From: Datura wrightii
Taxonomy: Eukaryota; Streptophyta; Magnoliopsida; Solanales; Solanaceae
Length of the DNA: 64,000 bases
Assembly: GCA_035772735.1 (NCBI GenBank)
Contig: JASDFA010000011.1
Coordinates: 2,790,001 to 2,854,000 of the forward strand
Direction: 5' to 3'
Made by a program: the position numbers and the translations under genes. The first letter of the stretch is position 1; each line of letters opens with the position of its first letter. The notes beneath the pieces are model-generated. The model did not search any database, was not told the origin of the DNA, and worked only from the letters and a program-made list of their open reading frames with translations. This document shows positions 25,340 to 39,300 of the stretch, in pieces.

Positions 25340-28300
25340 TACCCGGAGGAATTGACGCATATGTACGAGTGGTAAATATAATTAATATTTTTATAATTAA
25401 TAAATATTAATAAAATTTTAATTTATAATTATTGATAAATTATATCAAAAAGCAGTAAAAAAATATTTCAATAGTGAAATATCGTATTATGATTTTTTGT
25501 AGGCGATAATTTAGGATTGAAGATTTCAATCTCTAATTCAAATTGTATACATAAGAATTTTAACTGTAATTTTTTTAACTCCTTAACAAAAGAAAGAGTT
25601 ACATATAATTCAACCTTAACTGTAGTTACAAAAAATCTTGCATCTTGAAAAAATACGTATGTATACATGAAGAAAAACACACACAATTAATATGTGTATT
25701 TAGATGATGTATGTTGTTATAATTTGATTCTAAATATACATTATTTGTGTTAGGATATGTATACATAATGTGTGTTGTATATATATAGTTTTAGTATACA
25801 TAAAAATTATGTATCTATTCTAGTAAATGTATACACTCATAAATTAGCAATACGTATACATCAGATCAATAGTACAATCATATATTTTTAGTGTACATAA
25901 AAATTACTGCGTATTATGGCTTTTTCTTAAGCTACATTTTAAAATTTAAGATTTCAATTCCTAATTTAAATTGTATACATAAGAGATTTAACTGTAATCT
26001 TTTAACTCCTTAAAAAATCGGAAGAGTTGTGTATATGTCACGCCCCACCTTGTGAGGTATGACTAGCATCTAGTGACACACTAGATCCTGAGCTGATATA
26101 ACTGGGCATATGCACCTAGTGACACATAATCAAGAAAACAAACAGTTATATCTCGGCTGTAAACATAGCCTTAGGCCAACAAGGTCGCACAACAAACTTA
26201 CATAAAAACAGCTAACCCAACAATCACAATAATAAAAGGATCCTATGCGGGACGACAAGACCATCACGCTGTCTAGCAAACAGTTATATATAAATTACAG
26301 CCGACAACACTGCTAACAAATATCTAAACTAGGTTCCACGTGGCCAATATACAAAACATAACACATGTAGGCCCCGCATGGCCAACAATGAACAACTAGT
26401 TAGGAACTGTAGTCTGCAAGCCTCTAAGAGTTTGTAGTCTGCAAGCCTCTAAGAGTGAATTAGTGGTTGGAACAGGGCCCCGACCTACCCCAAAAATTAT
26501 ACAACAAAAACGGTCAAACCTTCTCTACCTGGTAACTCCAAAGGAAAGGAGCTAACCAATTTGCTAACCCTAAATGGCTGCTAAGGAGGTCCTGAAACTC
26601 GTCTGTTCGAACCTGCAAGCAAGTATGTAGCGCCCCATATGTGAGCGTCAGTACAATATGTATCAAATATGTAAAGTAGTAATAGAAATAGTTTGAATGA
26701 AAGTTGCTAAAAGAACGGAAAATAATTAACAATAGTAATCAGAATCTAACCTGCACAATGTCATAATAAAGAGCTACAACTAGCAGATAATACTCAAACA
26801 AGAGCCTAACCGGCCCTTCATAAGTCTAGAAGGTACAATCAACACAAAGATAACCTACATGGGCCCCTATAAGCTCCGACGAGTGCCAATCAGTCTATCT
26901 ACCTTTATTGATACCCTTAAAGTCATGCAAGTGCCTGCAACTGTGTCTAGGGCACACCGGGCCCTAGTGAGGGTCGGCAATGTCATTTTGGCATAGAACG
27001 AGTTCATAGGAGACTTTAATATAGCCCTGAAAACTTCACTTTGATCCTTTCAGAATATTAATAGCTCCGTAAGCAACTTAGTAACTCCATAAGCAATTTA
27101 GGTTCATAGCCCAGAAAACAGTCTATAGGTATGTAAACGACAGCAACATCGTGGCTCTGCAAGCAGTTTATAGCTCCATAAGCGTCAGCATCATCGTAGC
27201 TCCATAAGCAATTTATAGCTCTGTAAGCAATTCGTACAACTAGCAATCCCTCAGTTATTCATGGCGAGAGGCGATACGAAATACGATCAACCCCAACCAT
27301 AGATATTACGTTATAATCTCAAATCTATTCGTAACGACTAACTACAACATTCAAATTCTTAAGTTACTACAGAAGTACAAGTCGTATCAGTTTTACGACG
27401 AGGATAACTTGTCGAAGAGGTTAGCCTTAACATATCTCAATTGCGGAATTCTACTCACTCAATCTGCTCCAATCTAAAGTCGGTAAATCCTCCAAATTGC
27501 AGTCGTTACACTGAGAGAATAAAACCGTTCTCAATTGAAGAAAATGGCTAACAACAACATCCTTAAGGCACAATAACTACTAATCAAACTCTATTCAATT
27601 CAGCTGAAAGCTTAAAAATTTCCTAGAGTTTAGAAGGTAGAAATACTAACTTATCACTTGTAGACGCTTAGGACTCGATTAGAAGTGATTTCTACAACTT
27701 TTACTCGGTAGGACTCCGGCAGTACGAGCTAGATTTCAAGAAATAACTCTGTGAATACGTTTCTCGTAGGTCCGGAACTTGTTATTCAAGATGAATTTGC
27801 ATCTAAACGAAGTTTAGCAGTGTAATCTAACCTTTGTTCGATGAAGAGTTGGAGAAGAGAGTCGCATAGCCGAGGATACTGTTTATTGAAATGTTTAAAA
27901 TGAATAACATCTACACACTTAACATATAATATATATGAGCCGGTGCCAGGGGAAGGCGCGGCGCGCCGCCCATTGCCCCAATATACGGGCTCGACGCGCC
28001 CGCCCATGCGCAGGTGCAGGCTGCGTGGCGCGGCACCAGGTGCGCCCTGCTTCCGGCTCCGACCTCCTGCCCGCTCGATAACATGCTCGCGCGCTCATCC
28101 CTGCGCCATTTCCTGCATGCATTGTACTCCAAAACTCTCAACATACACACTCACGCATCCATTAAACAATGGAAGTTTATGGGGTGTAACAGTATAATAC
28201 CACAAAAAAAATTCTCTATATTTTTAACCTTAACTGCAATTAGAAAAAATCTCACATCATGAATAAATACGTATTTATACATAAAGAAAAATGCTCATAT

Positions 28301-28440
28301 AATTAATATATGTATTTAGATAATGTATATTGTTATTATTTGATTCTAAATATACATTGTTTGTGATAAGATATGTACACATAATGTGGTTGTGTATATG
28401 TATTTTTAGTATACATAAAACTTATTGCATATCTATTTAA
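25340..28440. repeat. Duplicated AT-rich repeat interrupted by a solo LTR
   Basis: About 25500-25920 and the interval formed by 25920-26035 plus 28192-28440 are diverged tandem copies: AAATTGTATACATAAGA occurs near 25537 and 25968, and ATGTATATTGTTAT / ATGTATGTTGTTAT occur in each. The second copy is split by the solo LTR at 26036-28191. No coding region is seen. Confidence 0.7.
26036..28191 (+). mobile_element. Solo LTR 1 (2.16 kb) with 5-bp TSD GTATA
   Basis: It starts TGTCACGCCCCACCTTG and ends GGGGTGTAACA (TG...CA). GTATA flanks both sides (26031-26035 and 28192-28196). No internal retrotransposon region is present. It is homologous to 33815-36324 and 42408-45020 (TATGACT-GCA/CT opening, GGGCCCCGACCTACCC, GCGCCCCA). 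The GC-rich 27940-28130 part gives several spurious overlapping reading frames. Confidence 0.9.
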
Positions 28441-30466
28441 ACTGAAGTCTCAGAGTTCTAATGGAGACATTTTAGAAGAAAAAACAGGAAAGACAATATT
28501 TATGAGACAGAAGAAGGAGAAAAAATTGACAAATAACGTGAAATAAAAACACCTAAAAATATTTCTACTTTTACTTCACTTTTTCAATCAAAAATTCGTG
28601 AAAATTAAATAAAACAAACTTAAAAATTCTTTATTTTCACTCAACTTTTTAAGTTATTTACCATTTTCATTAGCTCAATAAGTATTAAAAAAAATATTTT
28701 ATATCAATTAAAATATTTAATGTTTAAATATACCTACAATGCCATTTTTTCCAACTACCTAAGGAACTTAGTTCTTTACAACGGCCAATCACTCTTATTT
28801 TGCATATGGCTCAAAGTATGGTGTGAGAATCGTAATGAAATAGCAAACTTGATACTCAGTTGCTCACAAATACAAATACAAAACCATATAAATAAAAGAT
28901 TAACTAGTAAGAAAGTAGCCATTTTCAGAAGTTCAAATACAACTCACGTCTAACTATTTAGATAAACCCGTTTGAATTTACTTATTTTAAATGTTTTAAA
29001 TCTAAAATAATTTTTAAATATTTTTATAATATTTAAATAAATTTAAAAAATACTTTTAAACATTTTATTTTTTAAGTCAAAATAATAAATATAAGTCAAA
29101 AATCATGAGTTTTGACTTATAAGTCATAAATCAAAAATCATAAGTTAAAAATCTTAAGTCATAACTCAAACCAAACAAAACATGGTTAGCTTCGCGAATT
29201 TTCTTTGCACCATCAACTAATGTTTCACAAATACTTCTCTCTTGTAGCTACGACTCCCACCGTGAGTTCATCAAAACCTGTATGAATAACACGGGGAATT
29301 TCAAAACTTTCACTGTTGAACAAGTAACGAAAGATAAATAAAAGGATCAAGAGACTTTATAATCAAAGAAGAAGCATGGTGTTGAAAACTCCGAAGCTTA
29401 GGTCCTAAAGTTTGTTCTATCCAATTCCAGGACAAGTTAAGTAGTTTGGTGATATGATTTCCTTTAGCAACCTCTCAAGGTTATGATAAATGAAATGGAA
29501 ATGAAAACAAGGAAATCTTAGTATGCAAATTCCCGAAGTTTTGTCCATTGCCACCAATCATGCAAATTGTACCGGAAGAATATCTAAGATAACTCTTAAA
29601 ACAAATTGCATAATGCAAAGAATTATGAAATACTTTTAGTACTAGCAGTAACCATTTACATGTGCATACAAAAGTCTAGGTGAATATATTTGGGAAAATG
29701 GGTAGATACAGATAGATCATTACGTGTGATATCAAAATCAAGACTTTTACTAATAATAATTTTCATATCCTTTCAGCTAAGGAGACATGTACACAAGAGA
29801 AGAGAATGAACTTAAAATATAAAGAACTGAATTAAAGCTTATAGCAACTACTTAAATTCAGAGAATTTTTAAAAACTTATAATAATTAAAATTTCTAAAA
29901 TCCGATTATCAAATAACATTTTTCTACCTTTTTTTTTTCTTCAAAAGCTTAGTGGAAAACGTGACTTTAAACATCGAGTGCAAGCTGAATAACTAAACAA
30001 AAGTAAATAGCCAGGGGGCAAATGATATCGGGTTATGTGCATCTTTTAGCCCTCTTTTTGGCATGCATTTTTTTCAAATGATTAGTCATTTTTCATGATT
30101 TCTAGCCATAATCACACTAATAAATTTAACACATAGCAAACTATTTGAAACCCTTACTACCTTATATTATTAGTAAATTTTCTTCGCAAAGAAGATAAAA
30201 GAACATCATTAGTACACCCCTAGTTCACAAAGAACATTAAAGAAAAAGTGAACAACTAACCCACCAGAAATATTATTAGTACATTTTCTTCACATATAGA
30301 GTTCTCAAGGGAAATACATCAAACAGGTGATAACCAAATAGGAAGACGACACCGACAGAAAAAACTCCAAAATTTTCAATAATACACACCTTCACATCTC
30401 TATTTTGTATTTTCGCTCACAATACAGAGAAATTTACTATGTCTACAAACTTTTATCCAGAGGGTC
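28441..30466. other. B-C spacer
   Basis: No gene is supported. About 28770-30330 is the counterpart of the A-B spacer. The last 200 bases are the 3' flank of sHSP C, sharing GAGTTCTCAAGGGAA and GGAAGACGAC with A and B. Confidence 0.55.
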
Positions 30467-30931
30467 TTAACCAGAGATCTCAATGGACTTGACATCAGGC
30501 TTCTTCGCCTCTTCCTTTGGAACGGTAACAGTGAGCACTCCATTCTCCATGGACGCCTTAACTTGATCCATCTTAGCGTTCTCCGGAAGTCTGAATCTTC
30601 TCATGAACTTGCCGCTGCTTCGCTCCACGCGATGCCACCTATCATTCTTATCTTCCTTCTCCACGTTCCTCTCTCCGCTGATTTGAAGAACCCGATCGTC
30701 TTCGATCTCCACTTTTACTTCCTCCTTCTTAAGCCCTGGGAGATCGGCCTTGAACACATGAGCCTCCGCTGTTTCCTTCCAATCGACTCGTGTGTTAGCA
30801 AATGCAGAGGTCTCCCCTGAATTGGAAACAGGGAAGCCTAATTCCTTGAATGGATCAAACACGTCAATTGAGAATGGATCGAACATGCTGCTGCTTCGTC
30901 GATCGCCGAATATTCTTGGGATCAATGACAT
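30467..30931 (-). CDS. Class I small heat-shock protein (sHSP C), 154 aa
   Basis: An intact intronless CI sHSP. N-terminal arm 1-48 (RSSSMFDPF), alpha-crystallin domain 49-141, GVLTVTVP at 131-138 and IEI at 150-152. The conserved KETPEAH is KETAEAH (P55A) and EEVKK is EEAKK (V142A). R98 groups it with plus-strand D-F instead of its minus-strand neighbours A and B. From about codon 65 on, its coding DNA is almost the same as that of D, while UTRs differ. An in-frame ATG 57 bases upstream (30988) would add 19 residues; the paralogue comparison favours the MSLIPRI start. Confidence 0.95.
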   Translation of the reverse strand: MSLIPRIFGDRRSSSMFDPFSIDVFDPFKELGFPVSNSGETSAFANTRVDWKETAEAHVFKADLPGLKKEEVKVEIEDDRVLQISGERNVEKEDKNDRWHRVERSSGKFMRRFRLPENAKMDQVKASMENGVLTVTVPKEEAKKPDVKSIEISG

Positions 30932-31020
30932 TTTCAGTGAGCTTTCGAGAATTTTCTGTGTTTTGCTTGGTTCTCTGCTTGCTTTCAATTTTGATGGTTC
31001 ATGGAAGAGGTCCCGGTAGG

Positions 31021-31132
31021 TATTTATAGCTTCTCAGAGGAGTATTTAGCACTTTCCCAATACTTCTATCCGTTAAGATATTTCTAGAGCCAAGTACAGA
31101 TTCCAGAGGCAGAATGCCGAGAACTTTCTGGA
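31021..31132 (-). promoter_or_regulatory. sHSP C promoter: TATA box and HSE
   Basis: TATAAATA on the minus strand lies at 31021-31028. GAACTTTCTGGA (31121-31132) is a three-unit heat-shock element in register, with TTCCAGA just beyond it (31101-31107). Confidence 0.7.
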
Positions 31133-31139
31133 CAAATCC

Positions 31140-32004
31140 CCCTATAGACCCATTACAGATGGGAATTGGGCCTCCTCCCGTTACACAGCTCTGATTTGCG
31201 GCCCAATTCTACGGGTCGTCTTAATTACCTAGGGGCTTTGTTCTTTACAACAGCCCACCACTGCTGTTGGCTGTCTGAGGACTGAGGGCGAGATATTACT
31301 CCATGTAGCACGATCGCCAGACGTATTTATGACACATACTACCTCCTTCGCGTTTCATTAATTTTATTTATTTGTTCTTTTTATTTAAAAATAAATATTT
31401 TTTATTTATATAATTAAAAAATTAAAACATTTTATAATTATTTTACTCTTATTATTAAGTATTATTTATTTTTTAATATTTATAACATTTAAATAGTTTA
31501 TAATAATTTAAAATGATATAATTAAATAATTATTTTATTTTTTATTTATTAAATAATATGGCAAATCAAATATAAACAGAAAAAATAAAAGTTATTACTG
31601 TATCGTGATGAACGATTTAAACGATGGGCGTGAAAAGGTTAAATATGTGTCAATTTTATAACGGTGGGAGCACTGGGCATAGCCGATCCCAACTTTAGAC
31701 GAACTGCAAAAATAGACACTTTTGCAAATTACAAGGATAATTTTGGACCTCAGTAATCCTAACATTGTTGATTATTTTAGAAAAAATGAAGATTCAACTA
31801 AAGTAAGTAGTAAAACATAGTAATATTTTTAATCATTGAGAATTTGGATCATGATGTATAATTAACTAGTACTAGTTTCCTTAGTATATTATTTTCTATA
31901 GATCCTGTCATTTAGTTTTTTTATTAAGGTAAACAAAGGGCAAAGTCCAACTAAAAGAAAGAGAGAGAGAGAAAAAGTCTTCACGCCTTAGACTTAGTTG
32001 GTGG
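31140..32004. other. C-D spacer, part 1
   Basis: AT-rich, with a Stowaway-like end near 31340 (ACCTCCTTCGCGTTTC) and no supported gene. A GA microsatellite-like tract lies near 31960-31972. Confidence 0.4.
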
Positions 32005-33190
32005 TGTTTGACCCCTGGCTAGTTGACTCAGTTGGCGTGCGACATGGCAAGGTTGTAGGCATATTGGCCTTGTCGCTTGGCATTCGCAGGGGCATATATC
32101 AATATGCAATGGAACAAGGCGGTAAGAAAGGTGTTGTTAAAGTCAAGGTGTGCGCAATGGCACCAAGATATGTCATCGAAGTGGTAAGTGAGGGCCAAGA
32201 TTTTGAGTGTGGCAAGGTAGCTTAGTGAGGACTTGATGAGGTGTGGCAAAATAGTGCATGAAGGCATGACATTTGATATTCAAGACAAGCATTGGACCTA
32301 AGACTGACACGATTTAGGCAGCAAGGCATGGGGCGTTGATGCCAAGACAAGGCAAAGCAAGACAGTGTGCCGATAGCATGAACAAGACGCATTGAGCGAG
32401 AGTTATGCCCAACAGTGTTGTAGAAAGTTAAGTTATGACAGACACATGAGCTTCCAAGTCAGCTGTCCAAGTAGGCACAATCCGGCAGAGGTTACAAAAC
32501 GCATACCATGCACATAGCAGGCAGTTGAACCTTTGACTTGTTCAAATTTCGATCGTGTCTTAGTTTAGGCGCCTGATTTTAAATTATTTTGAATTCTCCA
32601 ACCAGCTATGGGTTGTCAACTGCATAGCATAGGAAATGATTGAGTAGACCAAGTGGACCTATGAACTGACGCCACATGTCGACAGATAGCTAGCACACAA
32701 GAATCTTAAGTGTGCAGCCTGCCTTCATGGGAAAAAACAGATTGTGTATCTAAGTGTTTAGGGCAATACTTGTGAGGCAGAATCTAAGAAAGGTCTAGGG
32801 AGATCTTTGTACCTAGGGTGGTACGAAATTGTAAAGTGTTCTTGTATTCACTTAATAATAATACGAGTTGGGAATTAGGTTTTCTATAAATTTATGCCTT
32901 GTTATTTCGTCCCTAAGTGTTGCTGCCTAAATTCAAATTGGAACAAAACAACCTAAAATTTGGCTAAGTGCGGGAACAGGCTAAGTCGGCAAGGCTGCTG
33001 ACTGCAGCGCAGAGACAAACCTCGCCATTGCCGAGTGTTAAAAATCCGTCCCTGTCTCAACTGGTATCAAAGCACGGGTGTACGTGACTTCCAACGCTGA
33101 GTTATGGGAAAAAGTTGCTCGTTTGGAGGCCCTTATCGGTGTGGCAAACGAGGATTACCAAGATCTTAGTCTGGTAGACTTCAATTATTT
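32005..33190 (+). mobile_element. LTR retrotransposon fragment: 5' LTR, PBS and start of gag
   Basis: The LTR runs from about TGTTTGACCCC (32005) to about 33058. Right after it TGGTATCAAAGC (33062-33073) matches the usual plant primer-binding site for initiator Met-tRNA (TGGTATCAGAGC) except for one base. The next bases translate to a gag-like start (ELWEKVARLEALIG). The body is then lost near 33190. Small frames inside the LTR, for example 31998-32225, are not genes. Confidence 0.65.
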
Positions 33191-33814
33191 GCATTAGTAT
33201 GGAGCCTGCTCATGTACAACATGATTCGGACCTGATCATAGAAAAGATTCCCTTTAAGCGAATTCATTATTTTGTATTCACCTGGTAAATTAGTATATAC
33301 TTTTGTTGGTATATATTGATTTGTATTTATTTTATAATGTGACATACATTTATTTGCATTTATATCTTTCTATTTGTAAACATTGATTCATATTTTCTTA
33401 ACTAATTATTAACATGAATGTGGAAATAAAATAATTGAATAATTATGGATTTCACATGAATGAAGAAATAAAAAATTAATTAATAATTACTCAAAATAAA
33501 ATGAAATAATTTTAATAACTAGATCCCTAGTTTTAGGTATATCTAATGTCAAAATAAGGAGAAACTTTTTTTTCTAATTTTAGCAATTTCATGTGAATTA
33601 ACAAAAAAATTATAATTTTAAGGATAACGTGATATATGCAGTAGATTTCTAAAATATATGAAAACTAATTTATAATTAAAATGCAATAAAGTGAAAAATC
33701 GTACGCAACTTTTTTAATTAAATAAAGATCTTTTTACTGTCTTTTAATTATAATTTATCAATAATTTAAAGCTAAAATTTTACTATTATTTATTAAATCA
33801 ATATATATATATAT
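33191..33814. other. C-D spacer, part 2
   Basis: AT-rich and non-coding, ending in an AT run into which solo LTR 2 is inserted. Confidence 0.4.
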
Positions 33815-36324
33815 TGTCACACCCCACCTTGGGGGGTATGACTGGCACCTGGTGCCCTACTAGGACCTGACCTGCTGGACTGTTAAGCCTGGGCGCATCT
33901 GGCGCCTGGCTGGCTCTAACTCACATTTCTGGGAACAAAGGGCTATATAACGGCTGTAAATACAGCCCCCGGCCCATTGGCCTATAGCCTTCTGTACCTG
34001 TACTAACAGCTGACCAGAAACATAGTAATTCAGGGAAACCTATGCGGCCGACAAGGCCACCATGCTGTCTAGTTATCTGTAACTCAAACATAACATACTG
34101 AAAAGCTACGTGACCGGCAAGGTCACCACTACTGGCAAACTATGGCCCCACACGGCCATTACAAAAGAAAGAAAGAGTAAAGGCAACTATACAACTGCAC
34201 GGCCTCACACGACCGGCTCATCTGACCACAGGGAATATACACAGACTGCAAGCCTCTAGGAATAGCAATAGAACTGATCGGGACAGGGCCCCGACCTACC
34301 CATAATATACAACAAAAGGAACTGAGCTACACCTCTGAAATTCAGCCTCCGGATGACTGGAGCTGAATACTCGACCGCTGACAGGGAGTCACGTAGAATC
34401 GCCTGCTCGTCTATGAGTACCTGTAGGCAAGTAATGCAGCGCCCCACCGGGTGTCAGTACCGCTGGTACTGAGTATGTAAAGCAATGACTGAAAAGATAT
34501 CTGAAATCAATAACATAACTGACAAAACTGAAATAGGAAGAACTAGATTATCTGTCTGATGATGTAAGTCGTACCTGTTCTCAATCATACTGGGAGGAGT
34601 AGGTGTCGTGTCTGGAGATGTATCATTCTACTACTAATCTACTCATGTCTAATGTAACATAGCATAACATACATAACATAACATGGCACACACAAACCTT
34701 ACCCGGCCCCCATAAGCCGGGAGATACAATCAACACGGAATCTATGCCCCTACCCCGGTCATCCCATCTCCTATAGTGGCTGTAAGCATCCTGCCGGTCC
34801 CTGGGTATGCACTTGGGCTCGCTGAGCCCCTGACTATAACTGTACCTGAGTCCGAAGGACTCTAAATCAACACCCCGGGCGTACCCGCTCGACGGGGGTG
34901 TATAAGGGCCGACCAAGGCACAATATGGGGAAAACTGGCATCCCATCTTCGTCCCCTTGCGGGACGGCATATCACTCCGTAGAGTGACGTATCCTCGTCC
35001 TCTGGCGGACGAGTCGATACAGCTATTAACCCTGGGCGGTCAGGAATGCTAGGTAATCCAACCCCAATCAATACAACGGTCTTAACTAGTCATGCTGTCT
35101 GTGTAGCTCATAAGCTAAGACTAACAGGTGTAAGGTATCATATAAATCACATACTGAGCTAATAATAGTAATCTGTAAGTGTCTGATACATGCTGAGACA
35201 GGTAAGTATAAATATAAGTATAGCCTCCTGTCAAACTGTACTGGGGCAAAGGTTATACAAGAAGGTGTTTCTGCTGAAAACTATACTGTTTACTGAGTTT
35301 CTGTATTAACATGATTTCCTACTTCTAACATGCTTTCTACACCATATTTAGTTACTATTCTATGTCTTGAATGCTTCACGGATACTGTACTACTTCGCGA
35401 GGTTTCAGCTAAACACAACAATATCTTAACATGGCATATTACATCACATGCTGAATATACTGGGCAATCTTAACCACTTACGTCCGAATCTATATCATAC
35501 GGATAGGTATCGTACACGTTACAACCCAAAACTTCTCATATTGCACCAATATTCAAAATAACACAATAATCAATTTCTGAACATTCTACTGGTCTGTAAA
35601 TTACTATACTGCTTCAATGTTACTCAACTTGCCGAGGAAACTTAACTTTACATACCTTATCTTCGACTATTCGTCCGTCGGACGAGGCTTGGCCGGTACT
35701 TCAACTATTTCCTTCCAGCTGCATTCATAAATACGTCAATCAATACTAAATACAGCTTTATTGTAAAGAGCAACGTTGCTTTCGATATAGTTTATAGCCT
35801 AAACTTAGGCTTATCGAAAGACAGTCGAAAACTCGCTATTTTTCAGCGGCCCAGAAGGGAGAAGTATTCACTTCTCAGCTAGGAACACATAGATATTAAT
35901 TTAGAGCAATTCTACTTACTTTAGTTCGGTGGCTCGCCGATTCGTCGGCCGTATTTCGCGAAACTAATCCGTAGAAATGCTCTCTGCTGCTAAATACTCG
36001 GGTATCTGGGATTAATTTGAGTTTGGGCAGCGTTTGGCAGCGTAATCGGACGGAAATATATAATTTTCCTTCGTTTTCCTCTGTTCTCTGCGCTATTCTG
36101 GAGATTTTTAAGCATGAAATGATTTTAAACCGAAGTGGGGGCCTCACCTCCGTGACACGCTGCCATCGCGGAGGGGCTCTGCCTCGGCTCCTCCCGCGAT
36201 GGTTTCGACGGGTTTCTCGTCCGATCTTTTCTCGGGCCTTTCCCTAGCACGTATGGCTTTCAAATATGCTTAACCAACGTGCGAATAGGTCATCTAAGGG
36301 CTGAGAATTCTACGGGGTATAACA
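33815..36324 (+). mobile_element. Solo LTR 2 (2.51 kb) with 5-bp TSD TATAT
   Basis: It starts TGTCACACCCCACCTTGG and ends GGGGTATAACA, flanked by TATAT (33810-33814 and 36325-36329). It is closely similar to the copy at 42408-45020 along its length (GGTATGACTGGCACCTGGTG, TCGTCCGTCGGACGAGGC). Reading frames inside it are incidental. Confidence 0.9.
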
Positions 36325-36329
36325 TATAT

Positions 36330-39300
36330 AAAGGAGACTTAGAGGCATGTTGATGTGACATGTCTTTAAGGCCTCCGTTCCTATTTTTCTTTTTTCTTGT
36401 TTTTTTGAATTTTTCTTCTATTTTAAAAGTTATTTTTTTAATTTCATTTATTTAATTAATGTCATTTAATGCTATATCATTAAACAAGCTCCACTACATA
36501 AAATAAATAAATAAATAATAATAAAAATAAATTAAATTAAAATATAATAAAAGTGAAAATTCCTAACTTCAAAGTTGCATTACCATTTTAACCCTCCACT
36601 AAATAAAATAAAAATAAATATAATATATAAAAATCATAATCATATCATATTATTATATAAGTGGGAAGCCAAAAAGTAAAAAGTGAAATTACCATTTTAC
36701 CTCTTCACTAAATTAAAATTTAATTAAATACATAATTAAATATTAATATTTTATTATATCATATCATAATTATATATTTATTACTATATAAGTGAGAAGC
36801 CAAAATGTTGAAAGTTCAAATATATAAATATATAATAATATACAAATATAACTAATAAATAATAATAATAATAATAATTAAAAAAATAAAAATAAGAATA
36901 AATATAAATACTAAATAATAATAAATAACTAACTAACTAAATAATAATAATAATAATAATAATAAGTGGGAAGACAAAAAGTAAAAAGTTAAAATACTAA
37001 AATAACCCCCAAATATTGAGAGACTAATATACGCTTCAAATAATAAATAGATTTACTCCTTCATCATCATCTAGATAATGTGAAATATTTAATGGTCTAA
37101 TAATATTTATTTTTATGCAATTTTAGATTTTAATATATATAATATTATAGGAATCAATCTATATATATTATAAAGTAAAGTAATAGAAGTGAGGTGGCAC
37201 CTCTCATAGGCTAGAATTTGTATTTATCTTTTTTCTCATTTTTTTTGACCTTTTTCTCTTATATTTCTCTTAAAATATTTGCTGAAAATTTCATTTCATA
37301 ACTCACACCTCTTTATTTTCATAACCTATATCTTTAATAATCTCAATAACTCATAAACCTTTTATTTCATAATTTTTAAATATTTAATTTATAAATTTTA
37401 TGATAATTTATAGTGTTTTCTCCATGTATATCTATATAAATAAATTGTAAAGTAAAGATTATTCTCATATTCACATTGTTATAGTTTGTTGGTAGAATTT
37501 TTTGAGGTGAATATAATTTCATATCTATTAGAATATATAGATAATATTGATAGAGAAGACGCTAGGGTTTCTGCAATGGGGAAGGAAACATGAAGTTTCA
37601 GGAAGATGACGAACAAGACACTCATGCTATGTGTGAGATGCAGTCGTCACAGCTTCCATCTCCAGAAGAGCAAGAAAATTTTGTGAAAACTTATTTCTGG
37701 CATTTGATATCCCGTCAAAATTAGAAGTATTTAAATTTTAGAAACGTCTTGTAGAAATTAACATTCTAATACAAATGGATTTTGTTTTATAGTCTACTTT
37801 CATTAAAAAGATAATATTAATGTGGAAGCTATTGTCTATGTCGTATTTTAATATTTTTCTCTATTCTATTGTACCTAACTCCGTTTTTATTCTATATAAC
37901 CCCATTTTATATAATTTTTTGTTTGGTTGGTTGTAGTAAAGAGACCTCTTACTTATCCTCACCAATATTTAGATTTTTCTTTCTTTAGTATAATGACAAA
38001 AAGTGTAGAAATTTGTGCTTTAATATCTTTTTTCGTATAAGTTAAATTTCATATAATATCCAACATAAGTTCAGAAAATTTAGTCATTCAAAATTTATTT
38101 TTTGTGTATGTCATGTCTTAACATGAAACAACTTATGAATGAGTTTTTGATTTTATTAATTTTTTTATATGCTTATTCTAAGACCATTTTTTGGGTTCAA
38201 TTTCCTAACTATTTCCTCTCTCTTCTTTTTTAGTTGTCTTTTTCAACCATACAAGTCATAATTTTTACATACGTGACGTGAAAAAGAAAGACAAAAATGA
38301 TGAAGAAGATCATGTATATGACAAACACAATATGCAAAAATTAAAGTCCAACTACATATCAAAGTACTTTGTTAGTATATAGTATATAAAAACATGTTCA
38401 TCAACTTTTATAGTACGCTCTCAACTTCATAAGCACTCTACTTAAAATTAAACTTGATTATGCCAACCGAAAATACTATTTTGTCATTGTATCAATGTCT
38501 CATTCCAACTTAGAAACAAATTCAAGTTTGAAAATTTATTTTATAAGTAAAAGATAATTTTTTTTTAGATATACTTTCAAATTGAAATCATTATTTGTAT
38601 TAATTATTGACAGACGTTTTTTTTAAAGGAAGAGAAGGGACTATTAAGTTTTTTTAAATCATAATTTCTTTTAACTCTCTTAATTATATTAAATATGAAA
38701 TGTTAAGAAATTAAAAAGTTATTTCTTTAAACTTTTTAATGTAAAACTTAATTGGTCTTTATTTTCAATACTCACACAACTTTTTATATCATAACAAAAT
38801 AATAATAAAATATTAATCTTATAATTTTTATTAAAGAAAATTAACTTTTATTAATCTAACATTTATTTATGATTAATTAAGTTCAACAGATTCTTTATAG
38901 CATGAATGTCATATTTATTCTAATAGATGAGTTAACACTTTTTAAAGATCAAGAAATATATTCATTTTTTTCTTTTTTCTTTTAGCTTTTTTTTCATTTA
39001 TCATAAAATTTAAAAACCCGTCTACAAAACTCACACCATTTTATCCTCATAACTCTATATTTTTAATAATCCAAATAATGTTTATATCTTACTCTTTCAT
39101 AACCCTTAAATATTAATGTATAAATTTATGATAGTTTGTGTTCCTCCATAAATATTTACATAAATTTACATGTAAGATAAGCACTATAAGAAATGTCGTA
39201 TTTTAGTGATACTTTTTGTGATGATTAATTTATCTGTATTATTATTGTTATAAAATCAATATATCTTACATCTTTGTTTATGTAAATATTCAGTTTTCTT

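Noticed and set aside
27786..28262. Several overlapping GC-rich frames on both strands
   Set aside because: They lie in solo LTR 1 and are not kept open in the other two LTR copies.
31998..32225. 75-aa plus-strand frame
   Set aside because: It lies within the LTR that ends at the primer-binding site near 33062; LTRs do not code here.
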